Assembly (NCBI GenBank): GCA_009663005.1
Contig: VIGQ01002086.1
Location: 1 to 27,500 of the forward strand
Source of the DNA: Actinidia chinensis
Taxonomy: Eukaryota > Streptophyta > Magnoliopsida > Ericales > Actinidiaceae
Direction: 5' to 3'
DNA length: 27,500 nt
Both the position numbers and the translations under genes were made by a program. Positions 8,631 to 18,690 of the stretch are shown piece by piece; within the stretch, counting starts at the first letter, position 1, and each line of letters starts with the position of its first letter. Below the pieces are notes generated by a model, which saw only the letters and a list, made by a program, of their open reading frames with translations, was not told where the DNA came from and made no database searches.

Positions 8631-11254
8631 AATGGGAAACCAGTAAAGTTTGCGTGAATCAGTCATTGGGAAGGAATAAAAATGTACCCTAGTCCCTGAG
8701 TAGAAACACTTCTCCATGTCTGCATTTATTTGGGACTTGCTTCATAGTACATGTTTAGTACCATCCTAATCATTCCTGGATTTTTTAACTTGGGGCTGTT
8801 CAAAATAGTTGTACATGTGATTTACCACAACTCTACTCAATGACATTTTTTTATTGATGCAATGTTTAATTTCTTTGCAGGTGGTGATTTCTCACTTTGC
8901 ATTATTGGGGACTTAGTGGGTACGAAAGTAAGTGTTGTCCTTCATTGTTAAATGGATTTTGAAATAGTGACACTGCTATAATGGCTGGGCAAAGGGTCCC
9001 AATATATATTGTGAAATTACTATCAATGGGATGTTTAGTGTAGTCATAATGTGATGTGTTGTATGTAGTTTAACACAGAATTCCTTTGCAGCCGTACACT
9101 TATTAACTTGCCATTTCTTTGGGACTTGATTCAAGCAATGCATTGTAAGAGTATGCTAACTCATCTTGTTTTTTTTTTGCAAATCTTATAATTGTAATAG
9201 TAAGAGATTTGGGGTTCTAAAAATGGCCTCGCTAACTCACATATTCTAATGGGCCTTTTACATGTCCATACACAAACATCAAGTTAAACAAGCGTCACTT
9301 AAATAAAGATGACCAACTCATGAAATGCTCCTTATTGAACCCATATTAAATATCTTTTTGCAGCGTGTGCCTTCTCAAACTTTTTTTTTTTCCTTCCGAC
9401 GATAGGACTCTTCAGCAGTTCATGAAAAATAAGACAAAAAAATGCTAGTCGAAGGATTAGGACCTATTATTTACCTTTTCGACACATGGCATTTACTTGG
9501 GTAGTAATGAAAGGTTTGCAAAAAGTTCTTACTTGCGGACAGGGATTGTTTAATTATAATAGCTGGCACTTCGGTGTCATTTTAAAACAACAAGTCCAAA
9601 ATATATACGGTTTTCTTGATGAAAGGTATGCATGGAAAATTATAGGATTTATTTGTTCTGCAAAGCTTCAATTATTGTTCATTGATCAACTTTCTACTAT
9701 ATAATGATTCACCTAAAAGGGTACTATTTAGGATGACAATATTAGATTATCAACGTTAGCAATGATCTTTCCCGCAACAGTGGTAGCATAATCCTCCCTT
9801 CTTTCGGAGCCTCTTCAGCACCACGATGTCATCAAATCATCTTGATTGTGATATCTTTCCACGCCTCTCACAGAAGCAAAATGCCCCTCCCTAAGCTTCA
9901 ATCTCTGGCTCTCCCCCACCCTCTCTCTACGTTTCTCCTTCTTCCCCTTCCCTCCCTGCGAGACCGGCCTAACATTTCAGTACCCTTACTGCCACCAGGA
10001 ACACCACCATTTGGATGTTGGATGGCTGGACCCCTCACCTTCACTAGACTACGCTAGAACCATTTATGTGAATGACTTGCTCATGGCCTATAAGAGAAAT
10101 TTCCTCATCGTCATGTTCATTCCTGCAAATAGAGAGATCAATACGTCAATGTGAAACCCAATTAGTAGCTGATTTTTTGGTGTCAACATTTGCAACCTAG
10201 GTAAGGATGCGTACATCATACCCGTCCCCAAAGTCTTGGTTTAGGAAAGTTCTTGTGCATGGGCACCCTTTTTTGTATACTTCAGCAGAAGTCCCTTGCC
10301 CCTTGCCCTACTATCTTGCATGCCACCTATCCTTTACTAATTTGGGGATGATGGATGGAGAGGTTTTTTTCTCTTAAGATTATGGGAACAGAATTTGGGA
10401 ACGTTATCAACCTTAATTTTTGGAAAAGGAACACGGTCCAAAATAATTTATTTGAGCTATCAGGACTACCTCTACAATGTGGTTTCTAATAGCCTATAGA
10501 TTGTTGTAGTTAATTTAATTTCAATTGTTTATTCATACTTACAGTTTAATATGAAAAATGTTTATTTAATTAATTACAGTTCTAATAAGTCTAGGGTTTG
10601 TGTGCTTTGCATTGGGGTTAAACCTTTTTTTTTTTTTTGAAAATCGACAAATCAAAGGGACAAAAAATACAAATTTATGATTTAGTTCGACCCGTCTTGG
10701 AAAATATTTCTACATAAAGCATCGGGTACAGAGATTTTTGAGGGATTATTGTAATTTATGATTCTGTAATATGATGAAGATGGTACATCAAGATTAGATG
10801 TTATTATTATTTGTTTATTTTTAAGACTTGTGAGTGATTGAAGTATGAAAGACTAATATATATATATTATATATATATATATATATATTATTGGGCAAAT
10901 TGCAGCCTTTCAAGTTTTCCGGTTGATCAGTCTACTTTGCCACTGCTTTTTGTTGAGACTTCTGTCTTGTGGTTCTAGGCACTGCTTCATGTGCTTCGAA
11001 TGAGTGGTCTCTGCCAAAGGGGCCTCTGAATTGTTTATACAATCAGATGGGGAATGTTGTTGAGCTCCCAACAGGGCCGGGGGTGTGGGTTGAGAATGAC
11101 TCTAGGGGTTTAGGATGTGCATATCCACGCTACAGAAAATATTTGTGCAGTTGCACTCATTTTTTTATTTTTTATTTCTGTGATTTCATTATGCACCAGT
11201 AACAGAAGTAAAGGCATGCATTCATTCTCTCTCTAGTGTTTTTACAAAATGGGG
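8631..11254. other. Intergenic DNA, possibly relics of exons; no gene assigned
   Basis: Moderately AT-rich. Two near copies of a phrase (CATTTATTTGGGACTTGCTT at 8723 and CATTTCTTTGGGACTTGATT at 9112) lie 389 bp apart. A (TA)n microsatellite spans 10855-10890. Open frames at 9486-9704, 9842-10057 and 10969-11202 have normal amino-acid composition but no family I recognise. The last (CLYNQMGNVVELPTGPGVW within it) looks most exon-like but has no confirmed splice sites. I cannot support a gene here. Confidence 0.45.
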
Positions 11255-11580
11255 ATATTGTTAACACTTGTGTGCAGGGATGGTTTGTATCAAGTCCTCG
11301 TGAGGACAATTGCCAGGGTAGTGACTTGTTATGTAAGTATAAAGAGGTAAGGATGCTGATGATCATCCCTTGATTCAGCTTTAGTATGGGAGTCAGTAAC
11401 TATGAGTGTCTGTAGTTCTATGAGTTCTATCAGAAGTGATATTTGGCGGAGTGCTTGACTGTGGCAAAGCATTCTGGGATTCAGGTATTGCTACTCCCTT
11501 GATGATATTGCTTATCAAGAGTCATCTGGTATGTTTTGTGATGGTTGATTCTAGATGAGAATACAGCATGGCTTTATCAT
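11255..11580 (+). repeat. Diverged segmental duplication, copy 1
   Basis: Similar to 13618-13990 over about 330-370 bp. Shared landmarks in order are GGGATATTG, GGGTAGT...CTTGTTA, AGAGGT, TAGTATGG, TCTGGGAT(T)CAGGTATTGC, CCCTTGATGA and CAAGAGTCATCTGG. Not coding in any evident frame. The two copies lie either side of the palindromic element at 12046-13379. Confidence 0.65.
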
Positions 11581-11639
11581 TTTTTAGTATCCTTTTTTCA
11601 AAATACTTTTAGCCTTCTTTATATATCTGTGTTTGCAGA

Positions 11640-12015
11640 TTAGACGTTGTTGATCCAACTTCATACAAGAAGCTGATGAGGGGGGATTGTGATTACACTC
11701 ATGATTTCGGTACTTTGGTCGTCACCATGTTCTACTATTATGCCAATACAAAGGGTTATAACTCTGCAAGTAAAGGGTGTTATTTTCATAGTTTCATGAG
11801 ATCACAGTTGCTTTCCATATGCTAATCTTTGTTTCAAGTTAGAGGGGTTGACCACAACTTTGGGAAATGGAAGTTGATGAAGGGGATGATTACACTCTCT
11901 TTCGATACTTTGGTATGCACCTATGTTCTGCTATCTTATTGTCATACCTGGTGTAACTCTGCAAGTAAGGGTGCTCTTTCGCCTTTTCTGATACACAGTT
12001 GCTTCAATATAATTT
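11640..12015 (+). repeat. Two-unit tandem repeat, about 201-bp period
   Basis: GCTGATGAGGGGGGATTGTG at 11673 recurs in altered form at 11874 as TTGATGAAGGGGATGATTAC. In both copies this is followed by a TACTTTGGT phrase, then TAACTCTGCAAGTAA(A)GGGTG, then a CACAGTTGCTT phrase. Shared features at constant spacing indicate a tandem duplication with roughly 70 percent identity. Confidence 0.65.
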
Positions 12016-12045
12016 TAGAGCGCCTATCATATCAAAGTTTTCTCG

Positions 12046-13379
12046 GCTAAATTCCATAAACAGAGCAGGGTTTTTTTAACTTATTCCCCAAATGGGGGCG
12101 GTTTAACTTATTTCCGGAACTCGTGGAAAACGCTATTTGAAAAGAGTTTTATGAAAACGCTTTTTCAAAAAGCGTTTTTATTTGATATGAATACCGTATA
12201 TTGGAAAGAGAGAAAAAACGCTATTTAGAAAAGCGTTTTTGTGAAAAACGCTATTTGAAAAAGTATTTTTGAAAACATTACCGTTTGAATGGAACGCTTT
12301 GTCAAAATAGAGTTTTTTAACTATTGTTATTAAAACATAGATAAAATGTGCACATTTATAACGAATGAGATGGTTGGTGAAGTGGGCATGGAAGTACTCT
12401 TAAGTTTCCTTCTTCTCTTAGGTTTTAAGTTCAAACCTTCTCAACAACAATAACTTTATCTTTTTTTTCTTTACAATTTTTTCATTTATATGTTACTTAT
12501 TTATAGTTTTAAATATACATTAATATTTTTTTCTTCTTCTGTTACTACTTTTCAAGTATAGTTTTTATTAATAATTTTCTTATTATATTAAATAAAAATT
12601 AGTAAAAGAAGAAAAAAATATTAAATATATATTTAAAAATACTTTGTATTAGTTTTCAATTTATATGTTTTTATTATAATTTTTTTATTATCTAAATTAA
12701 AAATAAAATTAGTTAAAAAGAAGAAAAAAAAATATTAAATCATAATTTTAAAAATTACTTTTTACTAATTTTTCAATTTATATGTTTTATTAATAATTTT
12801 TTTATTATATAAATTAAAAATAGTAAAAGAGAAAAAAATATAAATTCTATATTTTTAAAAAATTACTCAAAAGAATGGTAAACAATATAACCTAAAAAAA
12901 ATAATAGTAAGAAAAAAATGAAGTAGATTGAAAATTAGAGGAATAAAAGATGGACTGTTGAAATTAATTATCAAGAAAAAAAAAAGATAAAGTTATGTTG
13001 TTGAGAAGGTTTAACTTAAAACCTAAGAGAAGAAGGAAACTTAAGAGTCTTTCATGGACACTTCACCAGCCATCTCATTCATGATAAATGTGCACAGTTT
13101 ATATATTTATTTATAACCAAAGTTAAATAAAAACGCTATTTGAAGAAGCGTTTCATTCACGTAATTTTTATAAAAAACGCTTTTCCCAAATGCGTTTTGT
13201 TCTCTGTCACATTAACGGTATTCATACCAAATAAAAACGCTTTTTGAAAAGCGTTTTCATAAAACGCTTTTTCAAAAAGCGTTCTACGGGTTCCGGAAAA
13301 TAAGTTAACAACCGACCCCATTTGGGGAATAAAGTAAAAAAAAAAAAAAAAAAAAACCTTCTCTGTTAGGGAAATAGCC
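12046..13379. mobile_element. Non-autonomous foldback/MITE with terminal inverted repeats of about 420 bp
   Basis: The left end (GGCTAAATTCC, AACAGAG, TTTTTT, CTTATTCCCCAAATGGGG, CTTATTTCCGGAACTCG) is the inverted match of the right end. Similarity continues inward through AACGCTTTTTCAAAAAGCG blocks, ATGAATACCGT, ATAAATGTGCAC-like, GAGATGG, AACTTAAGAG-like and TTCTCTTAGGTTTTAAGTT to about 12475 on the left and 12975 on the right. Nine bases outside the left end (AGTTTTCTC) and the right end (GTTTTTCTC) agree at 7 of 9, compatible with a 9-bp Mutator-type or 8-bp hAT-type target duplication. No transposase frame is present, so it would depend on another element. Its ends also contain nested short hairpins built from AAAACGC/GCGTTTT. 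Confidence 0.8.
12553..12870. repeat. Three AT-rich tandem units in the core of the foldback element
   Basis: Units starting at about 12553, 12658 and 12774 (spacing about 105 and 116 bp) share a T(n)ATTATAATTTTTTTATTAT stretch followed by an AGTAAAAGA or AGTTAAAAAG, then GAAAAAAA, ATATTAAAT series. Almost pure A and T; non-coding. Confidence 0.65.
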
Positions 13380-14310
13380 GTTTTTCTCCGTTCACTCCAT
13401 TGTCTTTCTCTGTTTGATTCCAGCTCAATGAGTTATCTTTAGGGATTTGCCTTTGTTTCCTGTTTTCTTATTGATTATGTAATTTGAGTCTGCCTCTGGA
13501 AGATAGGACTATAGAATCCATTTGTGCTTGTACTTGAGGTCCTTGAATGTTAAGAGTTTGGTTTAGAAAAACTCTTGATGAATCTAGTGATTTTTTCAAC
13601 AGATTCTGTTACCTATGGGATATTGAGTAGTGTAACATTCTCGTGTTTTGCGGGGATGTTTTTTGCCAAGTCCAGTTGAGACAAACTGCTGAGGGTAGTT
13701 TCCTTGTTAAGTAATTTCTGAAAGAGGTCGGGGTGCTGACGATTCATCCCCTGAACAGGGCAGCTCTAGTATGGTATCAGTAGTCCACTTAGGTGCTGTT
13801 TGTATTTCTATAACAAGATGGATATTTTTGGCTGGGATGTGCTGATCTCCTGCTGAAACTGCTGCAAATGCTTCTGGGATCAGGTATTGCTTACTTCCCC
13901 CCTCGGATCCCTTGATGAATATTGCTGATCAAGAGTCATCTGGCAATGTCTTGTGACTCAGTTGATATAATATCATACAGTATGGCTGTCAAAGACACTT
14001 GCAAGAAAGGTCAAGAACGTATCTAAACAGACGGTCTTTTGATTTGTGCTGTTCCAGTGTGGTATTCCTTGTTTTCTTGTTTAGATTCTCCTTTCGTTGA
14101 TATTGCTTTTAGCTGAGTATTCCCAGGAGCTGTAGAAACTCCATAAGATCATTTGTGATAAGAGGTGCTTTAACGGAGATGAATTTGGGGTGATGAGGAG
14201 GTTAGTTATTATAAAGATTCTGTTCCAAATTATCTATTTAATGAGTTCATGTATTTTCATACGTGAATCTTTTTGAATTTTTCTCCAATAGAGTCTAGAA
14301 ACTATTCTGT
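13380..14310. other. Intergenic DNA between the foldback element and the retrotransposon
   Basis: No open frame of note and no recognisable gene. It contains the second copy of the segmental duplication (13618-13990). The remainder (14000-14310) is unassigned non-coding sequence into which the Ty3/gypsy element has inserted. Confidence 0.6.
13618..13990 (+). repeat. Diverged segmental duplication, copy 2
   Basis: Partner of 11255-11580, in the same orientation and with the same order of shared blocks. Copy 2 is somewhat longer through small insertions such as the C-rich stretch after GGTATTGCTTA. Confidence 0.65.
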
Positions 14311-14969
14311 TAGATAGAAAGTTTTCTGTAAGGGATAACTATCAAGATACTCCATTTTGGGGCCGAGTAGGACTATCACAACCGTCGTCTGTCCGCTACA
14401 TTCAAGCTCGGGGTTCGTCCACACCGCGAGCCTTGGTTTAAGACACACGTCGATGACGGGATCCCAACGGCATGTTAGGGTCAGAGGGTAACTTGCAGGA
14501 CGAAGTTGCCTCTGACACCTGCATGCCTAGATCCAGACGTTGACGGCGAGATAGTCTAGGTACCATCCATGCCTTAGGGACACGATTGGGTCAGCCGCCT
14601 ACTCGCTAATACAACAGTTAGCGCGTCCAGGAACACGCCGAGCTGCAACTTGTCCACTGACATGGCAGTAGGCGTGTTAGGCACGCACCGAACAACACTA
14701 TAAATTATAAAAGGCCAAGTCCTTTCTCTATCTTAATAAAAGGCCAAGTCCTTTCTCTATCTTAAACTTAAGACTCTCTCTCGCTAAAACACTTCCGGTA
14801 ACTAATTTGACTATCGAAGAGCCATTCCCGGAACAGCTCCGGCGACCTGTTCTCACTGTACTTGTCTTGCAGATCGGTTCAGCAAGCATACAATCACTGT
14901 CAACCGCAGACCAGCCATCGTAGGTGTCTTATCGATTTCTCTCCCTTTTCTTCAGGCACGCACCACCCA
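14311..14969 (+). repeat. 5' LTR of the Tat-like element
   Basis: Aligns with the inverted copy at 18692-19259 and the split 3' LTR. Shared landmarks in order are TGTAAGG near the start, GGGATCCCAAC, TTAGGGTCAGAGGGTAACTT, ATGCCTTAGGGACA, GTCAGCCGC, TGTCCACTGACATGGCAGT, TATA box, AAAGGCCAAG, AGACTCTCTCTC, CTTGCAGATCGG. The inferred end is ...CACCACCCA just before the primer-binding site. About 650 bp. The promoter lies inside it (TATAAATTATAAAAGG near 14699). Confidence 0.8.
14699..14764 (+). promoter_or_regulatory. LTR promoter with a 29-bp tandem duplication of TATA box and start region
   Basis: ATAAAAGGCCAAGTCCTTTC and the following CTATCTTA occur twice back to back, starting at 14707 and 14736. 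The other two LTR copies have a single TATAAAAGGCCAA unit (24335 plus; 18947 minus). The duplication therefore repeats the core promoter and probable transcription start of this LTR only. Confidence 0.7.
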
Positions 14970-14970
14970 A

Positions 14971-14989
14971 TTGGCGTTGTCTATGAGAA
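14971..14989 (+). other. Primer-binding site of the Tat-like element
   Basis: TTGGCGTTGTCTATGAGAAA directly after the LTR matches the TTGGCGCCGTCTGTGGGAA type of site seen after Tat-lineage 5' LTRs, with a few changes. It would pair with the 3' end of the tRNA that primes minus-strand DNA synthesis. Confidence 0.65.
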
Positions 14990-15013
14990 ATCGACCATAG
15001 ATATTTGCAAAGT

Positions 15014-16430
15014 ATGATTCTTATGGCATCCAAAAGCAAGAATGACGGTAGAGGCATTCATGAAACCTTTAAGGAGCACCCTCTCGTACCTAAAACACCG
15101 GGTGAGGGGGAATAAACTACTAGCCGCGCCAAGTGGGGTGGTTTAACCAGACTCCTCTCCTTGTAATCTGATAAAGCGATAATCTGATAAAGCGAGCCCC
15201 TAGAGATGGTAAAGGGCCGTCTAAGGTAAGGTCGACTAGAAGTGAAGACGCACCTCGGAGCAGCCCGAAAGGAAAACAAGTAGAATTTTACTATAGTGAG
15301 GTGGTAGACCGAAGACTACAATAGCAGAATCATGGCATTAGGCAAACAAGGGTACCCACTTAGTCCACCACCGGCGTGATCTTTGTCAGACCCTTAATCC
15401 AAGCAAGGCCGAAAAGATGGGGACTTATGGGCAAAGGGCTAACTCACCAGGGCATAGCTGCTTTTGCAAAGACTAACCTCCCGGCAGTTCAAAGACTAGG
15501 ACTGCCAGTCCCGCTCCAAAATCACCTCTTGAGTAATCAAACCCTTTTATAAACACTTTTACTACCACTCCCGAGATCAAGGAATGAACTCAAGAGATTG
15601 CAATCCCCTTAAGTTCACCACGTACGATGGAAAATCAGACATGAGGTCACAAATCAGACACTTCCAGCAGATGATAGCGCTATGGAGTCATCTCGACGCA
15701 CTTATGTGCAGTGTGTTTCCATCGAGCCTAGGTGACATCGGGCTGAAATGCTTCAAAAAGCTCCCAATAGGGTCCAATAAAAGCTTCCTTCAACTTTTTG
15801 AGTCATTTTTGACTTAGTTTGTTATCAATACCAAGGCACCGAAAGGTGCAAGTTCTCTTTTGACGCTCTGCAAGGGCAAAAATGAGATGCTTTACAACGA
15901 GATTAAGGAGTGCTCAGCAGAGCTTGTCATGATCAGCAACTACAAGCTCGAGTTGACCCCCGGTGAAAAACTATAGAATGACCTGACGCTCACCCTCCAA
16001 TTGACCTGAGGGATCTCATGACACGAGTCGAAATGTACGCTCGGCTGGAGGAGGACGTCAGGCAGTCCTAACGAGCTTCAGGGTCATCTTCCCGGGGAGA
16101 AGGTTCATTCAAGAAACTAAAGAAAAGCACGGAGGTTCGTGAAGATCGGGTGAGGCAAGGAATCAATGTGGTTTTCAAAGAACTAATTAACAAACTCCTC
16201 ACCTGGATCTGAGACAAACCCTACTTCAGAAAGCCTTCCCCATGAGAGAAGACCCCCAAAAGCGCAATCAGAGGTGGAAATGTGCCTTACACGAGGAAAA
16301 GGGGCATAAAACAGAGAACTACAGGGCCTTGAACTATAGGGCACAGAAGGAGTTCGTTGATCAGGACAAGACTAAGGGCCAGAAGGAAAGGAAAGCCAAG
16401 GTCAAACCTAACCCAAGGTTTGACTAAGAC
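15014..16430 (+). pseudogene. gag: gag pseudogene (capsid/nucleocapsid) of the Tat-like element
   Basis: Gag forms the virus-like particle in which the element is reverse-transcribed. A frame starting at ATG 15014 (or 15023, MASKSKNDG) closes after 33 codons at 15115. The capsid core is clear at 15584-15817 (FTTYDGKSDMRSQIRHFQQM, then ALWSHLDALMC and VFPSSLGDIGLKCF) and continues after a TAG at 15815 as FVINTKAPKGASSLLTL and KGKNE. Another part (YNEIKECSAEL, LELTPGEKL) follows. The zinc-knuckle region lies at about 16270-16330: CALHEEKGHKTENY, where the last metal-binding Cys of the expected CxxHxxxGHxTxxC pattern is Tyr. A basic Lys/Arg-rich tail follows. Many stops and shifts; non-functional. 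Confidence 0.85.
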
Positions 16431-16689
16431 AGAGAAGAAGCTAACGATGCCTTGGAGGAAGACAATTCACATGATTGAGGGCCCAAACCACCCCGATCTT
16501 GAGAAATGAGCGGGGGGGAGATCCGACATCGTTAGACAAATGCACAAGGTACTCTCGGTCCAATCAGCGGCAAAGAAGCCAAGACAGGGATTGTTCGAGC
16601 TAGGAAGCATCACATTCACCAAGGCTGATCTAGAACAGGTCCAACACTCCCACATCGATCCCTTAGTCATCCAACTGTCGGTCCACAAC

Positions 16690-16860
16690 TATGACAAAAC
16701 GAATCTTGGTGGACACTGACAGTTCGATTGAGGTGATGTATTATGATTTATTTAAGCAACTTAAACTAATCGAGGCTGATTTTATGCCGATCCAAGCTCC
16801 ATTAGTCGGGTTTAGGGTTTATGCTCAAAACTCACTGCAAGCCCCTTAGCGAACCGTAAC
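16690..16860 (+). pseudogene. pol: Retroviral-type aspartic protease fragment of pol
   Basis: The frame reads [20 protein letters not shown] and then [18 protein letters not shown]. This is the start of the pepsin-like retrotransposon protease, which cuts the Gag-Pol polyprotein. The catalytic D-T/S-G triplet is here DTD, with Gly replaced by Asp, so it should be inactive even without the later stop (around 16849) and frameshifts. Downstream (16860-17330) protease and linker sequence continues in broken pieces. Confidence 0.75.
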
Positions 16861-17339
16861 CCTTAAATTTCTGAGTCGGTTCCCAATAGTTTGAGATGGA
16901 GTTCGTTAGTTAGGATATTAAATAAACAATAGAACCAGCAAACGTTGGACAGGAGATTGAGTACAAGGATTGAAGGGAGTTGCCTCCAGGTGCATAGGTC
17001 ACAAATTTACCGCATTTTGTAGGCGAGGGAAACACACTTTCAGAGACCAAGTTGGCGGCCAAACAATGCTCCTAGGTGCAGTAAGCACCCAAGTCTTTGC
17101 ATTGAAAGAGATTGCAATCGGTGGAAAGTGCGAGAGGAAAGTGAGGCCTGGTGGAAGATATTAGCAGGACTGAGGCCAAAGTCATAGAGGACCTCATTTG
17201 CTATGAGCTCGATAAGCCAAGCTCAAACCGTTTCTTCCTCGTTGGTTCAAACATGAGGGAACGGGAGTGAACCGAGCTCATCGAATTCTTAAAAGCCAAC
17301 ATCGAGGTCTTTGCATGGACTCCGCATGAGATGCTCGGA

Positions 17340-18690
17340 ATTGATGCTAGCTTATCAAACAGGAGCTTAACGTCATGCTTGAGGCTCGTCTGGTAAAGCA
17401 GCGGGGAAGAAGGTCTGTAGCCGAGCATGTGGATGCAGTGATAGAGGAAGTTGAAAAATTAAAGGAGGCAAGTGCTATCACTGAGATTTTTTACCCAAGT
17501 TGGCTATCCAATACAATTGTGGTAAAGAAGAAAACTGGAAAGTAAAGAGTGGGGGTCGATTTCACAAGTCTCAACTGAGCTTGTTCGAAGGACTACTTTC
17601 CGTACCAAAAATTGATCAATTGGTGGACTCAACATCCAGCATGCCTGATGAAGTTGTTTTGGACCACGCATTTGAGGTGGGTTACACAAAAATCGCAATG
17701 CACAAGCCTTATCAAGAAGAAGCTGCATTTATCACACACCCGCGGAGGCATATTTTGATACAAGGTCATGCCCTTTGGGCTGAAAAATGATAGAGGCACA
17801 TATCAACGAATGATTCTCAAGATGTTCGCACTTCTGATGGACAAAATCATGGATGCTTACATCGATGAAATGGTGGTCAAGAGCAAAAAGGAGCCAGACC
17901 ATTTGAAGGACCTCTCCAAGGTGTTTGAGACACTGGAAAAACACAAATTGAGGCTAAATGCGCCTTTGGAGTAAGCTCGGGCACATTCCTGGGACACTTA
18001 GTCACTTGACGAGGGATCGAGCAAAATTCGGAAAACCAAATTGTGGTAATAAATGACCTTGTCAGCCTAAGAACTATGAAGGAGGTTGAGAAACTAAATG
18101 GAATGGAAAAAAAACTTAATCGTCATCAATAAGTCTTTTGATAAATACTGGCCATATTTAAAATCTTTCAGAAAAATACAAAAAAATTATGGAATGAGGA
18201 GTGCGAACTTGCCATCTAACAATTCAAAAAGTACTTAGCCGTGTCTACCTCGCCGTCTTCAAACAACCATTAGCTCAATGTTGTGAAGGGAGGTAGATGG
18301 AGAGCAACGCCTGATCTACTTCGTTAGTAAGGCGTTTACGGATTGCCAAAATGGATTACCTAGGTTATACTATGCAAAAACTCACCGATGGCTACTATTT
18401 TTTTTGACCCCCCCCCCAAACAATCTAATCGCCATGTACACCGAGTTTCCGCTGAAAAATATGTTAATGAAGCAAACTTGTCTAGGAAAATGTCCAAATG
18501 GGTTGTCGAGCAGACCAGTCGATATAAAACATTTTGGCAAGAGCAGCAATAAAAGACCAAGTTTCTGGCTATTATGATAATGCCGGAGTTATCACCCCAA
18601 ACTGGTTGTGGCAGTCGAAGTTGGGTTGCCCGCATCTCTCAATGGAGGCGAAGAAGATCGGCAAGGCCATCCTACAGACCGAGCCAACAC
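17340..18690 (+). pseudogene. pol: Reverse transcriptase and first RNase H of pol, broken
   Basis: The reverse transcriptase copies element RNA into DNA. Segments in order: RRSVAEHVDAVIEEVEKLKE near 17408-17470, YPSWLSNTIVVKKKTGK ending at about 17544, then a stop, VGVDFTSLN, an INWWTQHPACLMKL-like region in shifted frame, and VMPFGLKNDRGTYQRMI at about 17764-17815. The active-site motif is YIDEMVVKSK at about 17860: the usual Y-x-D-D is Y-I-D-E, changing the second catalytic Asp to Glu. Connection and RNase H sequence follows with many stops (INKSFDKYWPYLKS near 18130; SRKMSKWVVEQTSRY near 18480; AAIKDQVSGYY near 18540). After about 18590 the plus-strand sequence is ambiguous because it runs into an inverted LTR and its leader. 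Confidence 0.85.

Noticed and set aside
11340..11900. GATGA and CTGA-type boxes resembling C/D snoRNAs in the duplicated segments
   Set aside because: The boxes lack the expected terminal stem and proper spacing, and vary between duplicated copies.
12046..13379. CRISPR-like or satellite array
   Set aside because: The repeated AAAACGC/GCGTTTT units are irregularly spaced and palindromic within terminal inverted repeats, and the core units are few and AT-only; it fits a foldback transposon in a plant genome.
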